64,000 bases of DNA from an uncultured Planctomycetaceae bacterium (lineage in GTDB: Bacteria > Planctomycetota > Planctomycetia > Pirellulales > Pirellulaceae), in NCBI GenBank assembly GCA_903863885.1, contig CAIPEB010000063.1, positions 1 to 64,000 of the forward strand, in the 5' to 3' direction. The notes under the pieces are model-generated. The model was not told the origin of the DNA and did not search any database. It saw only the letters and a program-made list of their open reading frames with translations. Below are positions 55,048 to 64,000 of the stretch, in pieces (position 1 is the stretch's first letter; the number at the start of each line of letters is the position of its first letter). A program made the translations under genes and the position numbers.

Positions 55048-55050
55048 GGG
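55015..55050. repeat. 18-bp tandem duplication at the start of rsmG
   Basis: CGTTTCGGAAAGCATGGG occurs twice without a break (55015-55032 and 55033-55050). It doubles the residues MLSETP at the N-terminus of RsmG and gives two possible ATG starts in one frame. Confidence 0.97.
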
Positions 55051-55165
55051 GGACTCGCCGGGTGCGGGAGCGTCAAATTCTGCCGGGATCGAGGCGGACG
55101 ATTCGGCAGACCTTTGCTGCCGGGGAAAGACGAAACAAGCTCACATGTCGGCCGCCCTCAACGGT

Positions 55166-56398
55166 TCAGCCACGGTCATCCAGGAAGCCAAAGACTCGCC
55201 GGATCTCTTCGGGCGTGGTAACACCCGTTTCCACCGCCGCCAACGCCCTCTGCCACAGGGTAACCATTCCCGAGCGAATGGCCAACTGCTCCAACTGCGG
55301 GGCATCGCTCCGCGACAGGATTGCGCGGCCCAATTCGGTCGGCTGAGAAAGGAGCAGTTCCGCCAGCACGGCTCGCCCGCGATAACCGGTCTGGTGACAT
55401 TCCGGACATCCGGTCGCCACGCGGCTGGCGGCAACGGGAAGTCCTCCCGCGGCCTGCTCGCCCGCAGATTGCTCCTTGTCGGCCTTGCGGCCGCAGACGC
55501 ACAATCGGCGAACGAGCCGCTGGGCCAGGATGCCGAGGATCCCGCTTCGCAGCAGATAGGGCTCGATGCCCATATCCGCGAGACGGCTGATCGCGCCCGA
55601 CGCGCTGCCCGAGTGAAACGTCGTCAGAACCAGATGCCCCGTGAGAGCCGCTTGAAACACGACTTCCGCCGTCGGGCGGTCGCGAATTTCGCCGACCAGG
55701 ACCACTTCAGGATCCTGACGCATCAGCGAGCGCAGCCCCGTGGCCAGATCGAACCCCGCGGACGGCTGCACCTGGGATTGTGCGACCCCTTCCACCGCAA
55801 CCTCGATGGGGTCTTCCAGCGAAACGAGGCTTTTTGTTCCGCCCGAGCGCCGAACCAGCTCGCGCAGACAGGCATAGGCCGTCGTCGTTTTTCCGCTGCC
55901 GGCCGGGCCGCAGACCAGCACGGCCCCGGAGGTCTCGCACAGCAGCTTCTGCAGCCCGGCCGTCGCATCCTCGGGCAGCCCAAGCTCGTGAACGTACAGC
56001 AATTGCCCCTGAGCTGCGAACATGCGGACGACAGCCCGTTCGCCATGCAGCGTCGGAAAAGTGCTGACGCGGACCTCGACTTCTCCCAGCCGCTGACGAA
56101 TCCGGCCCTCCTGGGGCACATCGCTGCGGTAGGTCAGCAGTTCGGCGAGAACCTTGAGCCGCGACACGATATCCGTGGCCTGGCCGCGCGGAAAAGTCCC
56201 GACCGTTTGGAGCACTCCATCCAACCGCCAACGCACTTCCAGCCCGTTAACCGTGGGCTGCAGGTGCACGTCGCTGGCTGAGGCCTGCTGGGCCCCCGCC
56301 AGAACGGCCTCCACGAACTCGCTGGCGTAGCTGGTCTCGGCGGGCCGTAGCTGCCGGAGCTTCGATTCCAGTTGTTCGGCCACGTGCTGCTCAGTCAT
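55166..56398 (-). CDS. GspE/PilB-family secretion/pilus ATPase, short form
   Basis: 410 residues, shorter than usual GspE/PilB because the N-terminal GspE_N region is missing. Residues 30-120 are the N-terminal ATPase subdomain. Walker A is GPAGSGKTT (Lys160), the Asp box ends LVSLEDPIE, and Walker B is VLVGEIRD with the His box LVLTTFHSG. A Cys motif follows (LCVCG ... GCPECHQTG), the zinc tetracysteine of this family. It energises a type II secretion or type IV pilus machine; no other components are in the window. It is the first gene of a minus-strand run with rsmG and cysD downstream. Confidence 0.9.
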   Translation of the reverse strand: MTEQHVAEQLESKLRQLRPAETSYASEFVEAVLAGAQQASASDVHLQPTVNGLEVRWRLDGVLQTVGTFPRGQATDIVSRLKVLAELLTYRSDVPQEGRIRQRLGEVEVRVSTFPTLHGERAVVRMFAAQGQLLYVHELGLPEDATAGLQKLLCETSGAVLVCGPAGSGKTTTAYACLRELVRRSGGTKSLVSLEDPIEVAVEGVAQSQVQPSAGFDLATGLRSLMRQDPEVVLVGEIRDRPTAEVVFQAALTGHLVLTTFHSGSASGAISRLADMGIEPYLLRSGILGILAQRLVRRLCVCGRKADKEQSAGEQAAGGLPVAASRVATGCPECHQTGYRGRAVLAELLLSQPTELGRAILSRSDAPQLEQLAIRSGMVTLWQRALAAVETGVTTPEEIRRVFGFLDDRG

Positions 56399-56576
56399 GC
56401 TCTGCGTCTTTCGCTGTGCAATTATGATAATTCGTCAACACCCGCGGTGCCGGCTCCTCGACCGAAGCGATCTCCATTGTATCCGCACGAGGGTGTATAG
56501 TTGAAAGAACCGTCCGGGCTTTGATGCCATCGCGGCACGCTCGCACGGACCGACGTTTGCGGCCCCGGCGCTTCGC

Positions 56577-58412
56577 ATGACTGCAATTCTGGGAATCTCG
56601 GCTTTCTATCACGATTCGGCCGCGGCGCTGATTGTGGACGGGAATATCGCAGCCGCCGCTCAGGAGGAGCGATTCACCCGCAAGAAGCACGACGCCGGAT
56701 TCCCCACTCAGGCAATCGACTACTGCCTGCGCGAAGCCGGCCTGACTCCGGACCAACTGGATTACGTCGGGTTCTACGACAAGCCGTGGCTCAAGTTCGA
56801 ACGACTGCTGGAAACCTATCTCGCCACAGCGCCTCGAGGATTCCGATCGTTCCTGCAGGCAATCCCGGTGTGGCTGAAGGAGAAGCTGTATCTGCCCAGC
56901 GCCCTGAACCGAGGTCTGCGCGGCGCTTACCGCAAGCGCTACGTCTTCACCGAACATCATGAATCGCACGCGGCCAGCGCCTTTTTCCCGTCCCCTTTCG
57001 AGCAAGCGGCGATATTGACCGTCGACGGCGTGGGAGAATGGGCGACAGCGAGCTACGGGTGCGGCGAGGGAAATCAGCTGCGTTTGCTGCGCGAGCTGCG
57101 TTTTCCGCACTCTCCGGGTCTGTTGTATTCCGCATTCACGTATTTTTGCGGCTTTCGCGTGAATTCGGGCGAGTACAAGCTGATGGGGCTGGCTCCCTAC
57201 GGCGAGCCGCGTTACGCGGACCTGATCCGCGAGCGACTGATCGACCTCAAGGAAGACGGTTCGTTTCGGCTCGATATGTCCTACTTCGACTATTGCCATG
57301 GCTTGACCATGACGGGCAGGAAGTTCGAGCGGCTGTTTGGCGGCCCACCTCGCCGGCCCGAATCGCCGCTGACGCAGCGCGAGATGGACATGGCCGCTTC
57401 GATCCAGCAGGTGATCGAGGAAGTCCTCCTGCGGATGGCCCGGCACGTCCATCGCGAGACTCGCATGAGCCGGCTGTGCTTGGCGGGAGGCGTGGCTCTG
57501 AACTGCGTGGCCAACGGCCGCATCCTGCGCGAAGGCCCCTTCGAGGAACTCTGGATCCAGCCGGCCGCGGGAGATGCGGGCGGCGCGCTCGGCACGGCCC
57601 TCTTTATCTGGCACCAATTGCTCAATCGGCCGCGTCATCCGGGGAAAAGCGACTCCCAGAGGGGGTCCTATCTGGGACCGGAGTGTGACGAGGATCGCAT
57701 CCGCAGGTTCCTCGACGAGCGGGGCGCCCGCTATGAGTTCATAGCCGACGAGGAGGCTCTGTGTGCCCGCGTGGCCGACTTGATGGCCAACGAGAAAGTC
57801 GTGGGCTGGGTCCAGGGGCGCATGGAGTTCGGGCCGCGGGCGCTCGGGGGCCGGAGCATCCTGGGGGACGCACGCAGCCCGCGCATGCAGTCCGTGATGA
57901 ACTTGAAGATCAAGTTCCGCGAGTCCTTTCGCCCCTTTGCGCCCGCCGTGCTTTTCGAGCGAGCCAGCGAGTACTTCGAGATGCGGCCCGATCAGCACAG
58001 CCCCTACATGCTGCTGGTCGCTTCCGTCCGCGACTCAAAACGGCTGTCCGATGAGTCGGATGCACCGTTGCATGGACTCGACAAGCTGCGTTCGCAGCGG
58101 TCCGTCGTCCCCGCGATTACTCACGTCGATTACAGCGCCCGCGTCCAGACCGTGGACTCCATCCGTCACGGCCGCTTCTACCGATTGCTCAAGGCGTTCG
58201 AGCAGAAGACCGGTTCGCCCGTCGTCATCAACACAAGCTTCAATGTCCGCGGAGAGCCGATTGTCTGCACGCCCGAAGACGCCTATCGCTGTTTTCTGAT
58301 GACCAACATGGATGCCCTGGTACTGGAGCGGTTCGTGCTGCTCCGCAGCGAACAGCCCAATGCCCGCGAGCATGAGATCGATCAGTACCTCGCCCAGTTT
58401 CAGCCGGATTAA
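56577..58412 (+). CDS. carbamoyltransferase (NodU/CmcH family)
   Basis: 611 residues. N-terminal ASKHA-type domain (ILGISAFYHDSAAALIVDGNI, with QEERFTRKKHD) and a C-terminal YrdC-like/carbamoyltransferase domain (GRMEFGPRALGGRSILGDAR near residue 414). These enzymes transfer a carbamoyl group from carbamoyl phosphate through carbamoyl-AMP to a hydroxyl of a sugar or natural product. Two short genes, an SxtJ-type and a DUF5989 protein, follow closely (2 and 37 bases); this trio recurs in many bacteria and appears to form one unit. The product carbamoylated is unknown. Confidence 0.92.
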   Translation: MTAILGISAFYHDSAAALIVDGNIAAAAQEERFTRKKHDAGFPTQAIDYCLREAGLTPDQLDYVGFYDKPWLKFERLLETYLATAPRGFRSFLQAIPVWLKEKLYLPSALNRGLRGAYRKRYVFTEHHESHAASAFFPSPFEQAAILTVDGVGEWATASYGCGEGNQLRLLRELRFPHSPGLLYSAFTYFCGFRVNSGEYKLMGLAPYGEPRYADLIRERLIDLKEDGSFRLDMSYFDYCHGLTMTGRKFERLFGGPPRRPESPLTQREMDMAASIQQVIEEVLLRMARHVHRETRMSRLCLAGGVALNCVANGRILREGPFEELWIQPAAGDAGGALGTALFIWHQLLNRPRHPGKSDSQRGSYLGPECDEDRIRRFLDERGARYEFIADEEALCARVADLMANEKVVGWVQGRMEFGPRALGGRSILGDARSPRMQSVMNLKIKFRESFRPFAPAVLFERASEYFEMRPDQHSPYMLLVASVRDSKRLSDESDAPLHGLDKLRSQRSVVPAITHVDYSARVQTVDSIRHGRFYRLLKAFEQKTGSPVVINTSFNVRGEPIVCTPEDAYRCFLMTNMDALVLERFVLLRSEQPNAREHEIDQYLAQFQPD

Positions 58413-58414
58413 AG

Positions 58415-58831
58415 ATGGCCCTCGTCGATATCAACTGGAATCCTTCGCCGAAAGAACTCCGGGTCTTCGGAGTGCTGCAGCTTGTCTTTTTCGGAGCGGT
58501 TGCAGCCATCTCGCGCCGCCATTTCGAGTCCGCCGCGCCCGCAACAGTCATTGTCGCTGCGTCGCTGGCAGCCGCGTGCGTCGCCCTCGCAGCACCACGG
58601 GCGATTCGGCCCCTGTACGTTGCCTGGATGGCCGCGGTGTGGCCGATCGGCTGGACCGTGTCGCACCTGGTCATGGCGTGCCTTTTCTACTTGGTGTTCA
58701 CGCCCATCGGACTTATCATGAGAGCCTGCGGCCGCGACCCTCTGCGACGCAAGTTCGACCGAACCGCCGAGTCCTACTGGTGCGATCGGGAACCGACGCG
58801 GGGCAGCAGCCGATATTTCCGCCAGTTCTGA
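58415..58831 (+). CDS. SxtJ-family membrane protein
   Basis: 138 residues beginning 2 bases after the carbamoyltransferase stop, so surely co-transcribed. Three hydrophobic segments (LQLVFFGAVAAI, TVIVAASLAAACVALAAP, and VSHLVMACLFYLVFTPIGLI) make it an integral membrane protein. The C-terminal GRDPLRRKFDRTAESYW tail is typical of the SxtJ-type family. Function unknown; probably anchors or assists the carbamoyltransferase at the membrane (inference). Confidence 0.85.
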   Translation: MALVDINWNPSPKELRVFGVLQLVFFGAVAAISRRHFESAAPATVIVAASLAAACVALAAPRAIRPLYVAWMAAVWPIGWTVSHLVMACLFYLVFTPIGLIMRACGRDPLRRKFDRTAESYWCDREPTRGSSRYFRQF

Positions 58832-58868
58832 CGCGGAAAGCCAAAGGGACTTCGATTCGAGGTGAAGC

Positions 58869-59099
58869 GTGTCGGACCAACAGGCCGAGGGCAAAACGCC
58901 GGGCGACTCGGGAGCTGCTCAGGATTTCGAGCAGCAGGCCGACACTCAGCAGATGAGCCTGCTTGGCGAATTCTGGGAGTTCCTGCGATACAACAAGAAG
59001 TGGTGGCTCACCCCCATCGTACTTGTACTGCTGCTGGTCGGCACGCTCGTCGTGCTCAGCGGCACGGCCGTGGCGCCGTTCCTGTACACGCTCTGGTAA
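58869..59099 (+). CDS. DUF5989-family single-pass membrane protein
   Basis: 76 residues from GTG 58869, with GAGGTGA 4 bases upstream. A hydrophilic 28-residue start precedes LLGEFWEFLRYNKKWWLTP, then one membrane helix (VLVLLLVGTLVVLSGTAVAPFL). This EFW-FL-KKWW sequence is the DUF5989 signature. It forms the third gene of the carbamoyltransferase-SxtJ-DUF5989 unit. GCCGGAGCTCCGGC, a perfect palindrome, follows shortly after the stop. Confidence 0.88.
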   Translation: MSDQQAEGKTPGDSGAAQDFEQQADTQQMSLLGEFWEFLRYNKKWWLTPIVLVLLLVGTLVVLSGTAVAPFLYTLW

Positions 59100-59245
59100 A
59101 GGCCGGAGCTCCGGCGATCGAGACTCGTGCGGCACCTGTGGGGTCCGCGCGGAAACTGCCTGTTCACCCTGATGCGGGCCGGGCCCGGCAATCCGTCCGC
59201 AGCGTCTCACGCACTATTCTCGCGCGGCGGCTCAGCGCCGGACGC

Positions 59246-60304
59246 TCACGGAGACTTGAGCTGGTATTCCTCGATCTTCTTGTGCAGCGTGTTCCGATTG
59301 ATGCCCAGCTTCGCGGCGGCCGTCTTCTGGACGTTGCGGCAATTCAGCAGAACCTGCGCGATGAGTTCGCGTTCGACGCGGCTGACGATCTTTCCGTGAA
59401 GTCCGTCTTCCTGCGGTCCGGCTGACGCCAGTCCGTGCTGGACGAGTTCAAACACGAGCGTTTCGACATCGGCCGGCCGGCCGCGGCTCGCGCGGGGGCG
59501 GTCCTTTCCGAACACGACAGAGGGCAGGCACTCCACCGTGAACTCGTCCCCCTCGGCCAGGACCACGGCGCGTTCCACGTAATTCTGCAACTCGCGCACA
59601 TTGCCCGGCCAGTGGTATTCGCACAGCTTGTCCATCGCCTCGCGCTGCACGTGGACCACGAACCGATCGTTGAGTTCGCTGTAGAAATTCAGAAAGTGGC
59701 TGACCAGATCCGGTATATCCTCGCGACGATCCCGCAGCGGCGGCAGGTAAATGGGCACCACGTTGAGCCGCCAATAGAGATCTTCGCGGAAGCGATCGGC
59801 CTCGACTTCGGCCATCAGGTCGCGGTTGCTGGCCGCGATGACGCGGGTATCGACGCGGATGGTCTGCGTGTCGCCGACGCGCTCGAACTCGCGCTCCTGA
59901 AGCACTCGCAGCAGCTTGATCTGCAGGTGCTTGGTTGTCGAATTGATCTCGTCGAGGAAAAGGGTGCCGGTGTGTGCAGCCTCGAATCGGCCGGTCCGAT
60001 TGGCGATCGCGCCGGTGAAGGCTCCCCGCACGTGACCGAAAAGCTCGCTTTCCAGCAGGCTTTCGCTGAGCGCACCGCAATTGACCCGGACGAACGGACC
60101 GGCGGCACGGTTGCTCAGTTTATGGATGGCCGTCGCGATGCGTTCCTTGCCGGTGCCCGTTTCGCCGAGCAGCAGCACCGAGGCGTTGCTGGATGCCACG
60201 CGGCGGGTGAGTCGGTAAACCTCCTGCATGGCCGGCGACGAACCGATGATCCCCGCCAGGGGCTGATTCGATTCAACGGAATTGCCGGTGGAATTGCCCG
60301 CCAT
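59246..60304 (-). CDS. sigma-54-dependent transcriptional activator, no receiver or sensory domain
   Basis: 352 residues from ATG 60304. It is an AAA+ sigma-54 activator: Walker A GETGTGKE (47-54), GAFTGA loop (94-99) that contacts sigma-54, and DEINS as a Walker-B-like segment. The C-terminal Fis-type helix-turn-helix (about 300-352) has [21 protein letters not shown]. It lacks any N-terminal signal domain, like PspF, so a separate protein must control it. The gene starts 7 bases after the exported HEAT-pseudoreceiver gene, so the two are in one transcript. Confidence 0.92.
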   Translation of the reverse strand: MAGNSTGNSVESNQPLAGIIGSSPAMQEVYRLTRRVASSNASVLLLGETGTGKERIATAIHKLSNRAAGPFVRVNCGALSESLLESELFGHVRGAFTGAIANRTGRFEAAHTGTLFLDEINSTTKHLQIKLLRVLQEREFERVGDTQTIRVDTRVIAASNRDLMAEVEADRFREDLYWRLNVVPIYLPPLRDRREDIPDLVSHFLNFYSELNDRFVVHVQREAMDKLCEYHWPGNVRELQNYVERAVVLAEGDEFTVECLPSVVFGKDRPRASRGRPADVETLVFELVQHGLASAGPQEDGLHGKIVSRVERELIAQVLLNCRNVQKTAAAKLGINRNTLHKKIEEYQLKSP

Positions 60305-60311
60305 GAAAGGC

Positions 60312-62606
60312 TCACTGCTTTGTGCGGCTCGGGGCCTCGATGGCGTCCAGGAGGGAACCGAGCACATTCTGCGTATCTTTGTCGAGGGTGGCGCTTTGAT
60401 TATACCGGTCGTACTGTGCGAGGATTTCTCCTCGGGACAACAAAATCCCGCGCCGGTTCACGGCGATTGCAAAAGCGGCGGCCGCTGCCCGGCGGGGCGG
60501 CAACGCCTGATCATTCTGGCTCGCCAGTGATACCAAAGCCCGCTGCGCTTCGGGAGACCCCAGCATTCCCAGCACCTGTGCGGCGGGAGCGGACAGAGGG
60601 GCAAACCACATGGCGTGTATGATCGCCGACTGCTGGGCGAATACTTCCGGAAACAAATAGTGATTCGCGTCGCCGGCCACCCGGGCGAAATACTTCAGAG
60701 CGGCATCCGCCCACTGAATCCGCTCGTCGGGCGTTATGCCCTTGCCGCCGTTCAATTCCAGCAGCCTGCGGACGTGAATCGCCAGACCGTTCTTGTCCTG
60801 GACCCGCGGAAAGACAAGGGTCAGCGCATCATCGGCAGCGAACCGGGTCAGATCCTCGAGCTTCGGGCCGCGAGCGAGAATGCCGATCGGCAGCCGAGCC
60901 GTGCGCGCGTCATGCCGCAGCTGCTGAACCAGGTCCTTTACGGGCGGTCCGTCGATTGCGTCGCTGATGAGAATCAGTTCCAGATCCGGAGTCGCGATGG
61001 CCCGCTTCACAAGCGATTCGCCCGTATTGGCAGTATCCGCATCGAAACCCATTTCCTTGAGCATTCCGGCAAGATCCTGCGCGAGATCCGACCGCGGGTT
61101 TCCCACGAGGGCGCGGCGTGTCCCGGCGGTTTTCAGGAAGAAGGACAGCGTTTCGACGAGCCGGCTGGAGCCGGGGAACGCCTTGGTCGGATCCCAGGCG
61201 ATGATCGCTTCGGCAGCGGCAAATTGCACACGGGGGTCCGGGTTGCGCAAGGCCCGCACGACGGGCCGCGGTTCTCCTGCTCCGCCGGCCAGCAGACGAT
61301 CGTTGCCAACGCCCTTCAGGACCTCGAGCGCCCCGATTGCGGCCGCATCGTGTCCCGTTTCCATCGCAAAAGCCAGCGTATCCTCCAGCGGACCGGCACC
61401 TTCGGCGGCCGCCTGGTTCTTTACGTCTTTCTGCGAAAGGGGCGGCACGGCCGTCAGGCCGGATTCAGATTTCGCCCACTCCAGAAGTGCCGTCAGCCAC
61501 AAACGGCGCGATTCCGATGACTCAGGAAACAGGGCGTGCAAATCCTGAGCAGACCGCAGTGTGGCTCTCCGCAGGGCGGCCGGCTTGGACACCCCTGCTG
61601 CAACAACGGTCCGCTGTTTCTCGTCCCATGTCCACAACTTCACGGACTGGCCGTCATCCTTGGCGGCGAGCATGTCGGTCAAGCCGCGACGGACTTCCTG
61701 CGTCAGAAATCGCTCGACCTCGCCGGAATTCGGCACGGCACCGGTGATTTGCCGGAAAGCCTCCTCGGCCGCCTGCCGGACCGGCGCGGGACTCTCGCGA
61801 TCCGCGAGCGGCCGCATCAATTGCCCGATTGCCGCGCGCGACTTCATCCGGCCCAGCGAGGCGATCACCTGGCTCTTCACGTTGGGCAGCGATGCATCGA
61901 GGGCTGCCAGCAGCGGGCCTTCCGCCACGGGACCCATCGCCGCAATCGCGTCCCGAACGGCCGCGTGTTGGGCCGCCCGCTGCGGATCGGCCAATGCCCG
62001 AATCATCGCTGCCGCGGCCGGCTCCCTGGTTTCTTTCAAATCGGTGAGCGCCATGCGGCGGGTTTCGGGATTCGCGTCCGCCAGGCGCGCGATCAGCGCG
62101 TCCAATCGAGCCGGATCGTTTCGGGCCTGCTCGGCCGCGGCCAGCACCGCGTCGGCAATCTGTTTCCCTTCCGGCTGCAGCTTCTCTTCGCCGCTGAAAC
62201 GCACAAATAGACCGGCTCCGAACTCTTTCTCCAAAGCGGCCAGGGTCGCCGGCGCCGGCATTTGATCCGCCAGCTGCTTCAGATACTTCTTGGCCTCGTC
62301 GGCTCGATTCACGTCCAGCACCGTGCGAGCCGCCCAGACGAGCTGATCCGCCGATTTCGGATTGGTGCTGCGAACGGTCAGCACGATCGGGTCTTTCTCC
62401 TGCGGCTCCGCGCTGGCCGGTTTGGCCGCGGCCGGCTTGGCGGGCGCAGCCGGTTCTTTGGCACCCTCGGCCGGCGCCGCGCCGAACGGGTTGTCGTCCG
62501 CCGGTTCAGCCGCCGACAGTCGAACCGCCGGCGCGAGTACCAGGATTATCAGTATCCCGAGCGTGGCCAAAGGCCCGAGCGTGGCCAAAGGAGTCGATGT
62601 CTTCAT
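60312..62606 (-). CDS. exported HEAT-repeat protein with degenerate receiver-like domain
   Basis: 764 residues from ATG 62606; ATG 62615 adds three. The signal peptide core (residues about 5-30) contains the doubled PLATLG. An Ala/Pro/Lys-rich linker runs to about residue 70. HEAT repeats occupy about 160-290 and again near 330-480. Residues about 490-615 look like a CheY-type alpha/beta domain: a strand RALVGN, helix, [11 protein letters not shown], and a last strand LTLVFPRV. It lacks the acidic pair after strand 1 and the lysine after strand 5, so it is a pseudoreceiver. The C-terminus ends near [15 protein letters not shown]. The next gene is the sigma-54 activator. Confidence 0.75.
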   Translation of the reverse strand: MKTSTPLATLGPLATLGILIILVLAPAVRLSAAEPADDNPFGAAPAEGAKEPAAPAKPAAAKPASAEPQEKDPIVLTVRSTNPKSADQLVWAARTVLDVNRADEAKKYLKQLADQMPAPATLAALEKEFGAGLFVRFSGEEKLQPEGKQIADAVLAAAEQARNDPARLDALIARLADANPETRRMALTDLKETREPAAAAMIRALADPQRAAQHAAVRDAIAAMGPVAEGPLLAALDASLPNVKSQVIASLGRMKSRAAIGQLMRPLADRESPAPVRQAAEEAFRQITGAVPNSGEVERFLTQEVRRGLTDMLAAKDDGQSVKLWTWDEKQRTVVAAGVSKPAALRRATLRSAQDLHALFPESSESRRLWLTALLEWAKSESGLTAVPPLSQKDVKNQAAAEGAGPLEDTLAFAMETGHDAAAIGALEVLKGVGNDRLLAGGAGEPRPVVRALRNPDPRVQFAAAEAIIAWDPTKAFPGSSRLVETLSFFLKTAGTRRALVGNPRSDLAQDLAGMLKEMGFDADTANTGESLVKRAIATPDLELILISDAIDGPPVKDLVQQLRHDARTARLPIGILARGPKLEDLTRFAADDALTLVFPRVQDKNGLAIHVRRLLELNGGKGITPDERIQWADAALKYFARVAGDANHYLFPEVFAQQSAIIHAMWFAPLSAPAAQVLGMLGSPEAQRALVSLASQNDQALPPRRAAAAAFAIAVNRRGILLSRGEILAQYDRYNQSATLDKDTQNVLGSLLDAIEAPSRTKQ
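62556..62591. repeat. 18-bp tandem duplication in the HEAT protein signal peptide
   Basis: CCCGAGCGTGGCCAAAGG is repeated exactly (62556-62573, 62574-62591). It doubles PLATLG inside the hydrophobic core of the signal peptide, keeping the frame. Confidence 0.97.
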
Positions 62607-62643
62607 AATGGGCATCTCGGCAGATCTACCAATGTTGGTGCGG

Positions 62644-64000
62644 CTAATTCGGTGTTGGGCAGGCATCCCCGTGCATCCCCAACCGCGACCGCCAGTCCGC
62701 AACTCGCAGGGCGACCTCGGCGGGCGCCGTCGAGCCGTAACTCACAAAAGCTTCCACCGCCCTGGCGGCGCCCAGCACTCCATAGACGCCCTCATCCAGT
62801 TCGGGGCACGCCTCCCGCATTTCGTCGAGCGACAGGTCAGCCAGCGGGACTCCCCGCTGCATCGCATGTCGAACCAGCTGACCCACAAGGTGGTGCGCGG
62901 TTCTCTGAGGAATCCGGCGTTGGATCAGGTACTCCATCAATGTGGTCGCATCGAGATAACCGCGTTCCAGACTCGCGGCAATGGCCTTCCGATTCAGCTT
63001 CGCCCCGGCGACTACGGCGGCGGCCATGTCCAGACAGGACTGCACCACCGACACCGCATCAAAGACTGCCGGCTTGTCCTCCTGAAGGTCGCGGTTGTAC
63101 GCCAGAGGCAGTCCCTTCACGAGAACCAGCAGCGACATCAGGTGGCCGATCACGCGGCCCGTGCGGCCCCGGATCAGTTCGAGAACGTCGGGATTGATCT
63201 TCTGCGGCATGATCGACGAACCGGTGCAGAAATCCAGCGGCAACTGAATGAAGCCGAATTCCGCAGTGGACCACAGGATCCACTCCTCGGCCCACGTGCT
63301 CAGATGCTCGGCGATGAGCGACAGGCTGAAGCACGTCTCCAGTGCAAAGTCGCGATCGCTCGAAGCATCCAGGCTGTTTGCGGCCACTCGTTCAAATCCC
63401 AGCCGCGATGCCACATCGGCCCGGTCAATCGGCAGCGACGTTCCGGCAACCGCGGCGGTGCCGAGCGTGCAGGTGTTGACCCGCCGCCGGCAATCACGCA
63501 GACGCTCGCGGTCCCGCTCGAATTTCTCGCAGTAGGCGAGCCAGTAATGCGGAGCCAGAACGGGTTGTGCCCGTTGCATGTGGGTGTAGGCCGGCAGGAT
63601 CACGTCCGCGTCATGCTCGCACCGGCCGACAAACGCAGCCTGCAGTTTGCCGAGCAAGTCGTCGATCGAGTCGATCGCATCGCGCACCCACAGCCGAAAG
63701 TCGGTCGAAACCTGATCGTTGCGACTGCGTCCCGTGTGCAGCTTGCGTCCCACGTCGCCCAGTTTGTTAATCAGCGCCTGCTCGATGTGCATGTGGATGT
63801 CTTCCAGCTCCACACGCGTTTCAAACCGCCCTGATTCGATGTCCGCGAGGATTTCTCCCAGCGCCCTTTCGATCTGCGACTGCTCGTCGTCCGTCAGAAT
63901 CCGAACGCGAGCCAGCATGCGCGAGTGCGCGATCGAACCGGCAATGTCCTGCGCATATAAGCGATGATCAAAGCTGATGCTCTCGGTGAATTGCTCGACC
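62644..64000 (-). CDS. argH: argininosuccinate lyase, 5' end beyond window
   Basis: 452 residues are visible; the reading frame runs open through base 64000 on the minus strand, where it reads EQFTESISFDHRLYAQDIAG, matching the N-terminal part of ArgH. So the gene starts outside the window and ATG 63918 is internal. ArgH cleaves argininosuccinate to arginine and fumarate, the last step of arginine synthesis. The fumarase/aspartase signature GSSIMPQKINPD is near the middle, with HTGRSRNDQVST and HTHMQRAQPV-like segments. It ends 37 bases before the HEAT gene start on the same strand. Confidence 0.95.
   Translation of the reverse strand, partial: VEQFTESISFDHRLYAQDIAGSIAHSRMLARVRILTDDEQSQIERALGEILADIESGRFETRVELEDIHMHIEQALINKLGDVGRKLHTGRSRNDQVSTDFRLWVRDAIDSIDDLLGKLQAAFVGRCEHDADVILPAYTHMQRAQPVLAPHYWLAYCEKFERDRERLRDCRRRVNTCTLGTAAVAGTSLPIDRADVASRLGFERVAANSLDASSDRDFALETCFSLSLIAEHLSTWAEEWILWSTAEFGFIQLPLDFCTGSSIMPQKINPDVLELIRGRTGRVIGHLMSLLVLVKGLPLAYNRDLQEDKPAVFDAVSVVQSCLDMAAAVVAGAKLNRKAIAASLERGYLDATTLMEYLIQRRIPQRTAHHLVGQLVRHAMQRGVPLADLSLDEMREACPELDEGVYGVLGAARAVEAFVSYGSTAPAEVALRVADWRSRLGMHGDACPTPN

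Overview
The window looks like a piece of a Planctomycetota chromosome, most likely a Pirellulales-type member. This is inferred from gene content: a GC-rich sequence with many exported enzymes (Cys-type sulfatase, DUF1080 protein, NPCBM/six-hairpin glycosidase, SGNH hydrolase), HEAT-repeat proteins, Gfo/Idh/MocA oxidoreductase, normally cytosolic enzyme folds carrying Sec or Tat signals, a carbamoyltransferase-SxtJ-DUF5989 trio, and many lineage-restricted hypotheticals. No rRNA, tRNA, CRISPR array, insertion sequence or phage was seen.

Layout. 1-154 is a heptanucleotide tandem array cut by the window edge. 328-6539 holds a lipase-fold protein followed by a tightly packed four-gene operon: a beta-hydroxyacid dehydrogenase, an exported TIM-barrel glycosidase-like protein, a NanA-type N-acetylneuraminate lyase and a NanM-type kelch mutarotase. 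This reads as sialic-acid scavenging. 6591-8160 is a compact nitric-oxide stress module: an Rrf2 (NsrR/IscR-like) regulator with three cluster-type cysteines, a hemerythrin and a YgbA_NO protein, with related operator-like sequences in front of the first two genes. 8255-16238 carries exported proteins: an SGNH hydrolase, a Tat-exported guanine-deaminase-like enzyme, an exported O-methyltransferase, a 1,208-aa NPCBM/six-hairpin glycosidase and an unknown.

16766-29518 is mainly signalling: a 1,789-aa hybrid histidine kinase and a zinc-ribbon STAS protein next to a PAS/GAF/SpoIIE phosphatase (partner switching). Between them is an exported sulfatase plus unknown two-gene operon. 29614-32638 has an exported metallo-beta-lactamase, a YbaK-type deacylase, a dispersed palindromic repeat present twice, and a small basic protein. 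32666-44901 is mostly plus-strand metabolism and envelope: serine hydrolase, Fe-ADH, M48 protease, DUF1080, glucokinase, PAP2, LptF/G, GT39 and an oxidoreductase.

45013-48133 ends with a TPR protein and a Dnmt2/TRDMT1-like C5-methyltransferase carrying the CFT motif, which suggests a tRNA rather than a DNA substrate. A minus-strand cluster (48138-56398) has kbl, DUF456, a HEAT protein, cysNC, cysD, rsmG and a GspE/PilB-type ATPase. After the carbamoyltransferase trio (56577-59099) comes a minus-strand pair: an exported HEAT protein with a degenerate receiver domain, followed 7 bases later by a sigma-54 activator with no sensory domain. The window ends inside argH. The least conventional items are the Dnmt2 homologue, the HEAT-pseudoreceiver/sigma-54 pair, the zinc-ribbon STAS/RsbU pair and the exported deaminase and methyltransferase.
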